DNA of 46,834 bases from Sporosarcina psychrophila (GTDB lineage Bacteria; Bacillota; Bacilli; Bacillales_A; Planococcaceae). Each line of letters starts with the position of its first letter. The first letter of the stretch is position 1. The notes beneath the pieces are model-generated. The model worked only from the letters and a program-made list of their open reading frames with translations. It was not told where the DNA came from and did not search any database. Location of the stretch: NCBI GenBank assembly GCA_020742515.1, contig DYWT01000140.1, forward strand, positions 1-46,834. Direction: 5' to 3'. Position numbers and translations under genes: made by a program. Positions 1 through 7,897 of the stretch are shown here, piece after piece.

Positions 1-242
1 TGAAATCTACAATCTGGAGTGTGTCTTTCTTGACTATAGTTAGTATCAATAAGTAATCACCTTATAATCTCGGCATATACATCTCAAAATCACATTTCTT
101 TCGATAATGAACACCCTAGCGCAGGCGCGGCAAAGGCATCCCCAAAGCACCCAGCGTTCTACAGTCCACACCCCGAATTACAACTCTCTCATTATTGAGC
201 CCCACAGCGGATTCAATGGGCTTCTTTAATTCAACATATCTA
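1..242 (-). repeat. Dispersed repeat, copy A (cut by window edge)
   Basis: This gene-free stretch is closely similar to 8055-8352: long shared blocks, differing mainly by a hairpin insertion present only in the other copy. It ends at 230-242 with TTCAACATATCTA, one mismatch from the terminus seen at 8340-8352, 38790-38802 and, inverted, 46488-46500. The end lies 1-2 bases from the stop codon of the neighbouring minus-strand gene. I see no coding potential. It is probably a non-autonomous mobile repeat; the left end is outside the window. Confidence 0.75.
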
Positions 243-243
243 G

Positions 244-792
244 CTATTCTTTTGAATTGGAATCTGCTTCTATACGAATTTCGTAAAACGTCTTGACCAA
301 TCCGCTTTCCTTTTCAGAATTAATTTCCGTGAGTCTGCGTTTCCCAAACCGCTTATCGAATAAGCTAATCGCTCTGACAAATGGATGCTCATGCACAACT
401 GCTTCTTCAAACGGCATATGAACATATTCGAATAAAAGTTCTTTCACAGCCCATGCCGGGAAAACTTCGTCAGCAATTAGATGGATTTCGGTATCCGCGT
501 ATGCACGATGATAGGCTTTATAATCTTCAGATTCTTCCCATTCCTGCCAGTGGAGATGCCACGGGAATGAATTCAATTGCCGCTCGTCTCGCAAATCGTC
601 ACTGCGTCGATTCAGTTCCATCGCGTATGGAATATCCGATGCCCAGCCAATCTCTTTTCCATCTAATGTCACACGAAAACTGCTTGTCTGGTCATGACTT
701 TTTCGATGAACGATTGCCTGATAATGCACCCGACCTTTCAGTGATTCACACAGCAAATCTTCCGCCATCTGCTTCAGCTTCGACCACCTCAT
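244..792 (-). CDS. Hypothetical protein, SF0329-like
   Basis: A protein of about 182 residues beginning MRWSKLKQMAED, followed by a beta-rich stretch (GRVHYQAIVHRKS, SFRVTLDGKEIGWASD) and an acidic, aromatic C-terminal half. The opening WSKLKQ...ESLKGRVHY resembles the SF0329 family of uncharacterised proteins as I remember it; no function is established and no catalytic motif is evident. I chose the ATG at 792 rather than 810. It overlaps the upstream acetyltransferase stop as ATGA, has GGGAG about a dozen bases upstream, and starts where the family similarity starts. The two genes are therefore probably translationally coupled. A dispersed repeat begins directly after the stop codon. Confidence 0.6.
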   Translation of the reverse strand: MRWSKLKQMAEDLLCESLKGRVHYQAIVHRKSHDQTSSFRVTLDGKEIGWASDIPYAMELNRRSDDLRDERQLNSFPWHLHWQEWEESEDYKAYHRAYADTEIHLIADEVFPAWAVKELLFEYVHMPFEEAVVHEHPFVRAISLFDKRFGKRRLTEINSEKESGLVKTFYEIRIEADSNSKE

Positions 793-1331
793 GAAAGCCG
801 GGACTCCCATTCCTCGCGCAGAATACCCATTCGAATCGAATCATAATAAGTCCCGTTCCAGAAGCGAACTTTTCGTAACCGTGCTTCCATCGTCATGCCC
901 AGTTTTTCGCCGACTTTAATCATACGTTCATTACCTGACCACGTCGTATAGCCGACACGAACCAACGGCATTTCATTGAATAAATGATCAATCCACATCG
1001 TGAACGCTTTCGTTCCGTAGCCGCCGCTCCAATACTGTGGTTCATAAATGACAATCCCCATCTCCAGCCAAAGGGACGGCTTATGTTCCCAGTAATAACT
1101 AACCATGCCAATTAATTGGCCATCCACTTCGATGCCCCAATAATCATCTTGTGCAACGATATTATCGCGTCTTTCCAGAAACGCTTCGTACGTCATTGTC
1201 TGATGCCCATAATAGGGGGCATCCCACTTTTTCCATTCAGGGTTTTCATCTTTAAAACTCAGTTCCCACATTCGTTGTAAATCTTGTTCTTGGATTGGAC
1301 GTATTGTTACGCCCTCATTTGTATAACTCAA
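789..1331 (-). CDS. GNAT-family N-acetyltransferase (RimJ/RimL type)
   Basis: This 180-residue single-domain protein has the layout of a GCN5-related acetyltransferase: an N-terminal VTIRPIQEQDL strand/helix, a central VDGQLIGMVSYYW strand, the acetyl-CoA loop region YWSGGYGTKAF (about residues 100-110), and a C-terminal GNERMIKVGEKLGM helix and FWNGTYYDSIRMGIL strand. It probably acetylates a protein N-terminus or a small amine; the substrate cannot be read from sequence. The start is TTG, supported by GGAGG with a 7-base spacer and the absence of an in-frame ATG nearby. It is the first gene of a two-gene unit with the downstream hypothetical gene, which it overlaps by 4 bases. Confidence 0.85.
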   Translation of the reverse strand: MSYTNEGVTIRPIQEQDLQRMWELSFKDENPEWKKWDAPYYGHQTMTYEAFLERRDNIVAQDDYWGIEVDGQLIGMVSYYWEHKPSLWLEMGIVIYEPQYWSGGYGTKAFTMWIDHLFNEMPLVRVGYTTWSGNERMIKVGEKLGMTMEARLRKVRFWNGTYYDSIRMGILREEWESRLS

Positions 1332-1350
1332 TCATATTCCTCCAAATCAA

Positions 1351-1475
1351 TTATAGATATTTCGCGAACCAGCCTGTTATCTCATCGAGCCTTGCTACGC
1401 GAAGGTTCGGTGTACCCGTACGCGATAAATTCCGTTTCTTTCCCCATGCTTTTTAATGTAATGTACAGCTGCTCT
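1351..1475 (-). pseudogene. Duplicated 3'-end fragment of the S9 peptidase gene
   Basis: About 125 bases here align almost base for base with 2717-2870, the last ~150 bases of the intact S9 peptidase gene, in the same orientation. The fragment has scattered substitutions and lacks a 29-base segment (corresponding to about 2795-2823), which breaks the frame. It has no start, so it is a non-coding relic. It lies on the far side of the DUF6932/XRE gene pair from the intact copy, so the two gene ends form a direct repeat flanking that module. Confidence 0.85.
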
Positions 1476-1517
1476 GAAACGATTCGAATTGTGTGAGTGC
1501 CTGTGCGCTTGGAAATT

Positions 1518-1955
1518 TCACGCTAATAACAAATCCTCAGACTGAATCTCCATTTTAGCCACCATACGCATGGCCTCCATTACTTCTTGAACTCGTTCTA
1601 ACGTAGCCCCATAATATTCGTTTCGTTCATCTCTCGATACTTGGGAAGCAGATACGCCTAAGCGATCAGCAAGTTCTTGCTGGCTTAGACCTACGTAAAT
1701 CCGATAAGCAATTAATGATTTTCCCAAGTTGTGAAGATTGATGATGGGTTCAAATTCGCCTCTCCGAATTCGTTCATAATAAACGACTTCCTCCTTCAAT
1801 TGCTCATGGAAGGTAATGGAAGGTTGCAACGCCTTTTCCACTTGTTCTTCCGTTAACCCCATGTCTTCTAACACTTTTTTTTGGTCTCGAATAAATAACT
1901 TGTCCTCTTGAAGTTTTTCAAGCGATTTTTTATAGGCTGTTTCTGTTTTAATCAT
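1518..1955 (-). CDS. XRE-family helix-turn-helix protein, putative antitoxin/repressor
   Basis: A 145-residue protein with a charged, probably coiled-coil N-terminal half (residues about 1-65) and a C-terminal HTH of the Cro/C1 type (about 78-125). The HTH includes VGLSQQELADRLGVSASQVSRDE, in which QQELADRLGV is the first helix and ASQVSRDE the recognition helix. HigA-like antitoxins and autorepressors have this size. It starts 16 bases after the DUF6932 stop with a GGAGG ribosome site, so the pair is one operon. A 10-bp-arm palindrome overlapping the operon promoter (2550-2573) is a plausible binding site. The antitoxin role is inferred from pairing and size. Confidence 0.75.
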   Translation of the reverse strand: MIKTETAYKKSLEKLQEDKLFIRDQKKVLEDMGLTEEQVEKALQPSITFHEQLKEEVVYYERIRRGEFEPIINLHNLGKSLIAYRIYVGLSQQELADRLGVSASQVSRDERNEYYGATLERVQEVMEAMRMVAKMEIQSEDLLLA

Positions 1956-1971
1956 ATTTCTTACACCTCCA

Positions 1972-2505
1972 TCATTGAATAATTTTCACAATACCTTTTG
2001 GTAGATAAGAGTCCCTTGTTTTTCTAAATGCGGCTGGAAACTGCTGTTGATTTCCGTGTTCATCTCGAATGCCGCATGGCTGACCGAAATGAGGATATAA
2101 CTCTACACGATAGCGATGCCACATTGGTAATTGCTTTTTAGTAAAACCACGATAAGGTTTTCGACTACTACTATCCCAAGTCCAAACTTTATAAGGATCT
2201 AAGGCGTTTAATTTACGTTCCAATTCCCCCGATGCCAAGTCCATTAACTCACATTCAAAATAACCATCGATGTCATTGGGATGGGCTTTATCCTCTACAA
2301 ACGACCCGTCAATATAAATTTGATTAATCCCCACCACCCAAAGCTGTTCGGCCATGATTTCCAACTGATTGACCAAAAACAATCGCCATTTCATATCCCA
2401 TGGATTCTCATTTTGTGATCCCTTGACGAGAATGGATACCCTCAGTTCACTTAACGTTAATTCATAGTCTTTTGGTGGTAACAAACCTTCCTCGTTAAAT
2501 TTCAT
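1972..2505 (-). CDS. DUF6932-like nucleotidyltransferase-fold protein, putative toxin partner
   Basis: A 177-residue protein carrying the minimal nucleotidyltransferase signature: IYIDGSFVEDKAHPNDIDGY, i.e. GS followed by a DxD-type pair (NDIDG) at about residues 65-83. A charged C-terminal part contains MWHRYRVELYPHFGQ. This matches the uncharacterised DUF6932 family, which often neighbours HTH proteins. If active it would transfer a nucleotide to a protein or RNA; no substrate is known to me. It is the first gene of a two-gene operon with the XRE gene and has AAAAGGAG 10 bases upstream of ATG. Toxin-antitoxin function is an inference from family context. Confidence 0.7.
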   Translation of the reverse strand: MKFNEEGLLPPKDYELTLSELRVSILVKGSQNENPWDMKWRLFLVNQLEIMAEQLWVVGINQIYIDGSFVEDKAHPNDIDGYFECELMDLASGELERKLNALDPYKVWTWDSSSRKPYRGFTKKQLPMWHRYRVELYPHFGQPCGIRDEHGNQQQFPAAFRKTRDSYLPKGIVKIIQ

Positions 2506-2523
2506 GATTTGATTTCTCCTTTT

Positions 2524-2573
2524 AGTATATTCAAAAAGAACGCGTTTGATAACTTAACAAATATGTTAAGTTA
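2524..2573 (-). promoter_or_regulatory. Promoter and palindromic operator of the DUF6932/XRE operon
   Basis: On the minus strand a TATACT -10 (2524-2529) is preceded at 17 bases by TTATCA (2547-2552, 4/6 to TTGACA). A perfect palindrome with arms TAACTTAACA / TGTTAAGTTA (2550-2573, 4-base spacer) overlaps the -35. Its position is what an autorepressor site would require. The palindrome is seen directly; its binding by the XRE protein is inferred. Confidence 0.6.
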
Positions 2574-2653
2574 ATATTAACATGGCCAATCAGTAATAAA
2601 AAGGAATGTGCAATACGCTTAAGTAGCTAGTAGCCATTTATAGGTGTTCTTCG

Positions 2654-2700
2654 AAAAAAAACCAATGCGCTCCTTTTTTAACGGAGGCATTGGTTTTTCT
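2654..2700. terminator. Rho-independent terminator
   Basis: The stem ACCAATGC-G-CTCC (2661-2673) pairs with GGAGGCATTGGT (2683-2694), with one bulged G. A-tracts precede it and T-tracts follow it, so it can stop transcription from either side. It closes the S9 peptidase gene (minus strand). Confidence 0.8.
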
Positions 2701-2716
2701 TTATTTCTGATTCTGT

Positions 2717-4693
2717 TTATAGGTATTTCGCGAACCAGCCTGTTATCTCATCGAGCCTTGCTACGCGCAAGTTCGGCGTACCGGTCCGCGATAAGTTATG
2801 GTCAGCATCCGGGAAGCGGACAAATTCCGTTTCTTTCCCCATGCTTTTTAATGTAATGTACAGCTGCTCCGCTTGTTCAATCGGGCAGCGGAAGTCTTTT
2901 TCCGAGTGTAAAATTAACAGCGGCGTCTCAATATGTTTTGCATATTTCAACGGTGAATGTTCCCACAGCTTGTCAACATTCGTCATGTCAGCGCCGATTT
3001 GCCAATCGCTGAAGTAGTAACCGATATCAGATACACCAAAGAAACTGATCCAATTCGAAATCGAACGTTGCGTGACTGCCGCTTTGAAACGATCCGAGTG
3101 ACCGACAATCCAGTTTGTCATAAAGCCGCCGTAGCTCCCGCCCGTGACGCCAAGACGGTCAGTGTCAATCCAGTCATTTTCTTCGATAACGCTGTCAAGG
3201 CCGGCCATGATATCTTCATAATCACCACCGCCATAATCGCCTCGCACCGCATCAACGAATTCCTGGCTATACCCATGGCTGCCGCGTGGATTCACGTATA
3301 GCACACCATATCCTTGCGCCGCTAATAGCTGTAATTCATGGAAAAACGTGTTCGCATACATTGCATGCGGACCGCCGTGAATTTCGACGATCAGCGGATA
3401 TTTTTCCCCTTCGACGTAGCCCGCCGGTTTCATTAGCCAGCCATGCACGTCCCAATTGGTTGCGCCTTTATAGACAATTGCTTCTGGTTCTACGAGTTCA
3501 ACTTCTTCCAAATACGTTTTGTTGAATGAAGTGAGTACTTCCCGTTCCCCCGTTGCGATTGTCTGCTTATACAGCTCTCCTGGATTGACGGCATTGCTGA
3601 CCCCAATGAGCGCAAACTCGCCGTCAGCTGAAAGGTCATAACCGTATACATGCTCATTTTCAGGCGTTGCTGGGTACAACGCACCTTCAAGTGACGCAAA
3701 GTACAGACGGATGTCACCCATTGTCGACAGTTGGAAATACAGGTAGTTATCTTTTGTCCAAACCACTGAAGGCGCACCCGAGCCTTGCAGATGATCCGCA
3801 ACGGCGGAATCCCCAACTGGCGCGTCAATGCCTTCCGTTAGATTCATACGCGTGCCATCTTGCGTGTCATAGACGTACAAATTGCTATGTGTCGCGTTTT
3901 GGAATGCCCGGTCCGAACCTACGTATGCGATGTAACGGTCATCAAAAGAAAATTGAGCTCCCCCGAAATAGCCGTCTTCATCGACAAGCACTGTTTCTTC
4001 TTTTGATTCCACGTCTATAATCAATAGCGGCTGGCGGAATTCAAAATCTAGATTCTCATTTCGGTTGACACCCATAACTAATTTCTTACCGTCATGCGAT
4101 ACGGCTTGCAGTCCATGGTGGAAATTTCCTTCTGTGAATTGAGTCACATCTCCGGTTTCAATGTCGACAACGCCAATTTGTCGGAATGCATCTTGCGGCA
4201 AAAGCCCCGCTCCGTCCGCCTGGTATTTCATTTTTGTGGCACGATACGGTTCCGGCTTTTTCTTTTCATCTTTTTCTTCTTTATCCGTGAACGTCTTGCC
4301 TTCTTTCACAATTGCGTTCACCCAAATCTTCTTGCCGCATGGCGACCAAAGGAAACTTGAAACACCTTTTTCAAACGACGTCACCTTCCGTGCTTCCCCA
4401 CCTCGTGCCTGCAGGATAAACAATTGGTTCTTCTCTTCCCTGTCCGATAAAAAAGCAATCTGCTTCCCATCGGCAGACCATTCGGGTGATGAAACATTCC
4501 CTTTGCCATGCGTCCACTGTGTCACTTCGTTTGACGCAAGGTCTAGATGAAATAAATTCGCTATATATTTATTGTCTTCCTCGTCAATATGCGTTTTCAC
4601 AAACACCGCTTCTTTGCCATTCGGTGCTACCTTCGGATCTGTCACAGACTGTAATTTAAACAAATCATCTACTTGCAGTTTACGTTTTCCCAT
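2717..4693 (-). CDS. S9 family (prolyl oligopeptidase-type) serine peptidase, acylaminoacyl-peptidase-like
   Basis: A 658-residue cytoplasmic protein with an N-terminal beta-propeller (about 1-390), seen as repeated blade motifs such as SPEWSADGKQIAFLSDR, SFLWSPCGKKIWV and QAVSHDGKKLVMGV. A C-terminal alpha/beta-hydrolase follows. The catalytic triad is visible: Ser520 in GGSYGG, Asp600 in HSEKDF and His632 in DADHN. The propeller in this family restricts access to small peptides, so the enzyme probably trims oligopeptides or N-acylated peptides. No signal peptide is present. GGGGGAA lies upstream of the ATG. The gene is monocistronic, between terminators. A broken copy of its 3' end lies at 1351-1475. 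Confidence 0.9.
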   Translation of the reverse strand: MGKRKLQVDDLFKLQSVTDPKVAPNGKEAVFVKTHIDEEDNKYIANLFHLDLASNEVTQWTHGKGNVSSPEWSADGKQIAFLSDREEKNQLFILQARGGEARKVTSFEKGVSSFLWSPCGKKIWVNAIVKEGKTFTDKEEKDEKKKPEPYRATKMKYQADGAGLLPQDAFRQIGVVDIETGDVTQFTEGNFHHGLQAVSHDGKKLVMGVNRNENLDFEFRQPLLIIDVESKEETVLVDEDGYFGGAQFSFDDRYIAYVGSDRAFQNATHSNLYVYDTQDGTRMNLTEGIDAPVGDSAVADHLQGSGAPSVVWTKDNYLYFQLSTMGDIRLYFASLEGALYPATPENEHVYGYDLSADGEFALIGVSNAVNPGELYKQTIATGEREVLTSFNKTYLEEVELVEPEAIVYKGATNWDVHGWLMKPAGYVEGEKYPLIVEIHGGPHAMYANTFFHELQLLAAQGYGVLYVNPRGSHGYSQEFVDAVRGDYGGGDYEDIMAGLDSVIEENDWIDTDRLGVTGGSYGGFMTNWIVGHSDRFKAAVTQRSISNWISFFGVSDIGYYFSDWQIGADMTNVDKLWEHSPLKYAKHIETPLLILHSEKDFRCPIEQAEQLYITLKSMGKETEFVRFPDADHNLSRTGTPNLRVARLDEITGWFAKYL

Positions 4694-4766
4694 TGTAATT
4701 CCCCCTTATTTCTTCCCTATCTACTTGTTTCGACATTCGGAACAGTTACCCTTTTTTTCATGGCAA

Positions 4767-4801
4767 TAAAAAATGATCCCCTTATGTAACGAAGGAGATC
4801 A
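4767..4801 (-). terminator. Terminator of citrate synthase gene
   Basis: On the minus strand TGATCTCCTT pairs with AAGGGGATCA (10 bp including one G-U; 4774-4801) and is followed by TTTTTT. Confidence 0.8.
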
Positions 4802-4854
4802 GGTGGAACTCGTGTGACAGTTATGGCAAATCGGAAGGGCAATTCCGCTAGCAA

Positions 4855-5949
4855 TCAGCCCTCCACATGAAATTCTCCCACATACACCGATTGCGGACGA
4901 AAAATGGTATTATCACTTAACTGTTCGATTGCATGTGCCGTCCAGCCGACGATTCTCGCAGCACTGAATGTCGGTGTGAATAGTTCCGGCGGCATATCAA
5001 TTGATCGCATGATGGCTGCCGCATAATATTCGACATTCGTATACAATTTCCTTCCTGGTTTGTGCTCTTCAAGCAAAGCTATAATTTCTTTTTCAGCTAC
5101 CGTCGCCAAGTCCAGCCAAGCGTCTTCGCCCGACATGCTGATGCATTTATCTCTCAACAAAATCGATCGGGGATCCTCTGTTTTATAAATCCGGTGGCCA
5201 AATCCCATAATGCGTTCGCCACCCTTGATTTTTCCTTCCACAACTCGACGGATATTGTCCCGCGTTCCCATCTCCTCCAACAAATCAATCACACCTGATG
5301 GCGCGCCTCCATGTAACGGCCCCTTCATCGTGCCGATTGCTGATGTGATGGCGGAGACTAAATCCGACTCAGTCGAAATGGTGACTCGTGCCGCAAAAGT
5401 AGAAGCATTTAATCCATGCTCCATCGTCAATTTCAAATACGTCTCCAACGCTTCGACTTGTACGTCATTTGGCATTTCACCTGTAAGCATCCACAAATAA
5501 TTCGCAGTATGCGATAAAGCCGAATCCGCTTCAACGATTGTTTGCCCGTTTTGATTGCGATAATGGCGCGCAATGATCACCGGAAGGGCAGCCGTCAAAA
5601 TGATCGCCTGATCCTCGATTGTTCCATCTTTAAACGCAGTGTGTCCATATGCGGAAATCGCCGTTCGCATCACATCCATCAATGGCATATTAGCAGGAAG
5701 CGCCTCTATTATCGCAATTACATGTGAAGGGAGTTCTCTTCCTGCAATCATTTTCTCATTTAATTCATGAAGTTCCTCATCACCCGGGAATACTCCATTC
5801 CACATGAAATAGGCCACTTCTTCAAATGAATGCGTTGCTATAAGATTGCCTACAGAAACACCTCTATAACGTAATTCTCCTTTATCCCCATCAACTGAAG
5901 CGATATTCGTGTGTACTGCGATAACATCTTTCAACCCTTTTTGAAACAT
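4855..5949 (-). CDS. citA: Citrate synthase, CitA type
   Basis: This 364-residue enzyme condenses oxaloacetate with acetyl-CoA (possibly propionyl-CoA) in the first step of the TCA or methylcitrate cycle. The order of motifs is that of type I/II bacterial citrate synthases: LRYRGVSV near residue 30, MEHGLNASTFAARV, GTMKGPLHGGAPSGV with the substrate histidine, ERIMGFGHRIYKTEDPR, and RKLYTNVEYYAAAIMRSI followed by FTPTFSAARIVGWTAH. Length and sequence fit B. subtilis CitA rather than the longer CitZ. The ATG at 5949 has GGAGGA at 7 bases; the ATG two codons earlier is too close. It diverges from a LysR gene, the citA-citR arrangement of B. subtilis, so LysR repression is likely. A methylcitrate synthase role cannot be excluded. 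Confidence 0.88.
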   Translation of the reverse strand: MFQKGLKDVIAVHTNIASVDGDKGELRYRGVSVGNLIATHSFEEVAYFMWNGVFPGDEELHELNEKMIAGRELPSHVIAIIEALPANMPLMDVMRTAISAYGHTAFKDGTIEDQAIILTAALPVIIARHYRNQNGQTIVEADSALSHTANYLWMLTGEMPNDVQVEALETYLKLTMEHGLNASTFAARVTISTESDLVSAITSAIGTMKGPLHGGAPSGVIDLLEEMGTRDNIRRVVEGKIKGGERIMGFGHRIYKTEDPRSILLRDKCISMSGEDAWLDLATVAEKEIIALLEEHKPGRKLYTNVEYYAAAIMRSIDMPPELFTPTFSAARIVGWTAHAIEQLSDNTIFRPQSVYVGEFHVEG

Positions 5950-6000
5950 GACCATTCCTCCTTCTTTTCTTTAGTATAAGGGGAATGTATAATTATAGAA

Positions 6001-6021
6001 ATTGAATGTTTTTCATTGAAT
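6001..6021. promoter_or_regulatory. Candidate LysR-type operator between citA and citR
   Basis: The imperfect dyad ATTGAATG-N5-CATTGAAT contains a T-N11-A core typical of LysR-family sites and lies in the 107-base divergent region. On the minus strand TATACT at 5973-5978 is a plausible citA -10. CitR binding is inferred from gene layout. Confidence 0.45.
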
Positions 6022-6055
6022 CAATTAGGAACATTAATCAAAGGGAGGTTTTCTA

Positions 6056-6937
6056 ATGGACTATCAATGGCTCAAAACATTTATCGTCGCCGCTGAAACA
6101 TTAAATTTCCGCAAAGCTTCCGAGAAACTGATGCTATCCCAGCCAAGTGTAACCGTTCATATCCGTCTCTTAGAGGAGCGACTGGGCACTACTCTTTTTG
6201 ATCGGCTAAACAACCGTGTCACTTTGTCCGATGCCGGCAAGATTTTTTATCCTGAAGCTGTTCGACTTACCGAGGATGCGGACGCTAGTGTGAATCGGAT
6301 GCATGCATTTTCGCAAGGCTACCGCCGTAACTGGACCATTGCTATCTCTCCGTTGATGGCCGAAACGATATTACCGTATTTATTGCGGTCATTCATGAAG
6401 CGCCATCCCGATGTCGAACTATCCATTCGCATTGAAGAATCGGAAATGATTGAACAGCTTGTCGACAATGGTGCTGCACATCTTGGCATTTCAGCACTTG
6501 ATGCTACATTCAAAAACATTGAATCGATTCTGATTTACGAGGACCCCATTTTATTCATCATGCCAACGGATCCTTATGATGAGGAAAGCGGTCCCCCCAT
6601 TGACGTTTCTCATGCACTTCGAGAAAATCACCTATTCACACATCATCATCCAGTCTATTGGGATGACTTACTATTCATCCTCAATAAACACATTCCCGGC
6701 ATCCGAACGATGAAAGTGACACAAGCGCACATCGCAAAAAGGTTCATCCAGGAAGGATTAGGCGTCTCATTTCTCCCGCATTCCATCGTTCGCCGTGAAT
6801 TGATTGAAGGCAGACTGATGCAGCCCCATTTTGACCTATTCGAATTGCCAACCGTTTCGACTTATATCCTTGTGAAAAAGAAAGGCAGGCTTGAAGAAGA
6901 GTTTATTAATCAGGTTTCTAATTATTATTTTGGATAA
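6056..6937 (+). CDS. citR: LysR-family transcriptional regulator, CitR-like
   Basis: A 293-residue LysR protein. The winged HTH is at residues 1-65 (WLKTFIVAAETLNFRKASEKL, SQPSVTVHIRLLEERLGTTLFDR, VTLSDAGKIF) and the periplasmic-binding-like effector domain spans about 90-290. It has AGGGAGG 8 bases before ATG. It is transcribed divergently from citrate synthase, as citR is from citA in B. subtilis, where CitR represses citA. The effector is unknown. The symbol is assigned from family plus synteny, not from effector-domain identity. Confidence 0.8.
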   Translation: MDYQWLKTFIVAAETLNFRKASEKLMLSQPSVTVHIRLLEERLGTTLFDRLNNRVTLSDAGKIFYPEAVRLTEDADASVNRMHAFSQGYRRNWTIAISPLMAETILPYLLRSFMKRHPDVELSIRIEESEMIEQLVDNGAAHLGISALDATFKNIESILIYEDPILFIMPTDPYDEESGPPIDVSHALRENHLFTHHHPVYWDDLLFILNKHIPGIRTMKVTQAHIAKRFIQEGLGVSFLPHSIVRRELIEGRLMQPHFDLFELPTVSTYILVKKKGRLEEEFINQVSNYYFG

Positions 6938-6973
6938 TGATATACTGAAGAGACTAGTTAAGGAGGGATTTTT

Positions 6974-7381
6974 ATGTACGATGAAATCTTCCGACAGGTT
7001 CGCGAGTTTATCACGGAAAAACTAAATCCTGACTTCATCATAGTTTTCGCTTCGTACGCAAAACGAACAACACATAGTGAAAGCGATATTGACGTAGCCT
7101 TCTATCGCGAAGATAAGGTGTTTTCTTCATACGAACTCTTTATGTTTGCGCAACGATTAGCAGATATTATCGGTATGGAGGTCGATCTCGTAGATTTAAA
7201 AGAGGCATCCACTGTTTTTGCGGTACAAATCTTTTCAACTGGAGAAGTCATCTATTCAAAAAACGAAAACCTTCGAATGGAATTGCACATGAGGACATAC
7301 AGTATGTACGCACGGCTCAACGAAGAACGTCAGCCGATCATCGATAAAATTATGGAAACGGGGTCAGTTTATGGTGAATGA
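6974..7381 (+). CDS. MntA-like nucleotidyltransferase antitoxin (degenerate motif)
   Basis: A 135-residue minimal nucleotidyltransferase of the type VII MntA family, whose members neutralise HepT toxins by adding AMP to a tyrosine. The signature GSX10DXD is present but altered: ASYAKRTTHSESDID (residues 26-40) has Ala for the Gly, and Lys-Arg where the family usually has Arg-Gly. The two metal-binding Asp residues (38 and 40) remain, and MEVDLVDL probably holds the third acidic residue. GGAGGG lies 8 bases before ATG. It overlaps the downstream hepT frame by 11 bases. Because the partner toxin is broken, the antitoxin may be under relaxed selection; activity is uncertain. Confidence 0.8.
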   Translation: MYDEIFRQVREFITEKLNPDFIIVFASYAKRTTHSESDIDVAFYREDKVFSSYELFMFAQRLADIIGMEVDLVDLKEASTVFAVQIFSTGEVIYSKNENLRMELHMRTYSMYARLNEERQPIIDKIMETGSVYGE

Positions 7382-7778
7382 TGTGATTCTCAATAAAATC
7401 AGTGTCATTGAAAGATGTCTTCAAAGAGTAAAAATCGTCTACGATGATAATACGAATAATTTAACGGATTTCACAAAGCAGGACTCCATCGTTTGAAATA
7501 TCCAACGTGCTTGTGAAGCGTGTATTGACTTAGCCATGCATGTATCAGCAGCCAAGAAGTTCGGTGTTCCACAAAAAAGCAGGGAAGCATTCGAACTTTT
7601 GCATGCTAATTACGTAATTTCAAAAGAAACAGCATCTAACATGAAAGTAATGGTTGGTTTTCGAAATATCGCAGTCCATGATTTTCAGACTATCAATACG
7701 AATATCTTGAAAGAAATTATTGAGAACCACTTGGTAGACTTTACATCTTTTACGGAACAAATTCTTGCCTACGGATGA
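7371..7778 (+). pseudogene. HepT-like HEPN ribonuclease toxin, interrupted by an in-frame TGA
   Basis: The frame starting at ATG 7371 (inside the end of mntA) encodes MVNDVILNKISVIERCL...DFTKQDSIV, then TGA at 7494-7496, then NIQRACEACIDLAMHV... to a stop at 7776-7778. Both halves are in one frame and together give the usual ~135-residue HepT, so a single nonsense change, probably of a Leu codon at position 42, inactivates it. The HEPN motif RX4HXY reads RNIAVHDF (R98, H103, F105): the Tyr that MntA modifies is Phe here. An internal restart at ATG 7536 would give an 80-residue C-terminal piece holding the motif. Sequencing error or readthrough are the alternatives. Confidence 0.85.
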
Positions 7779-7897
7779 CTACAATAGTTCTATTCAAAAA
7801 CGACTCATTGTTTTTCTGACTAGATAAGCAAAATATCGTTATCACCGGTTTTAGCCCCATTATCACCGCTATCCGCGAATCGCATAAAAAAACAGCA

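Noticed and set aside
2957-4769. Several plus-strand frames of 65-129 codons opposite the S9 peptidase
   Set aside because: They are shadows of a strongly coding minus-strand gene with recognisable catalytic motifs.
7494-7496. HepT as two separate genes (short N-terminal ORF plus 80-residue protein)
   Set aside because: Both parts lie in one frame and join to the usual family length, and ATG 7536 lacks a convincing ribosome site. A nonsense change is simpler, though a restart product is not excluded.
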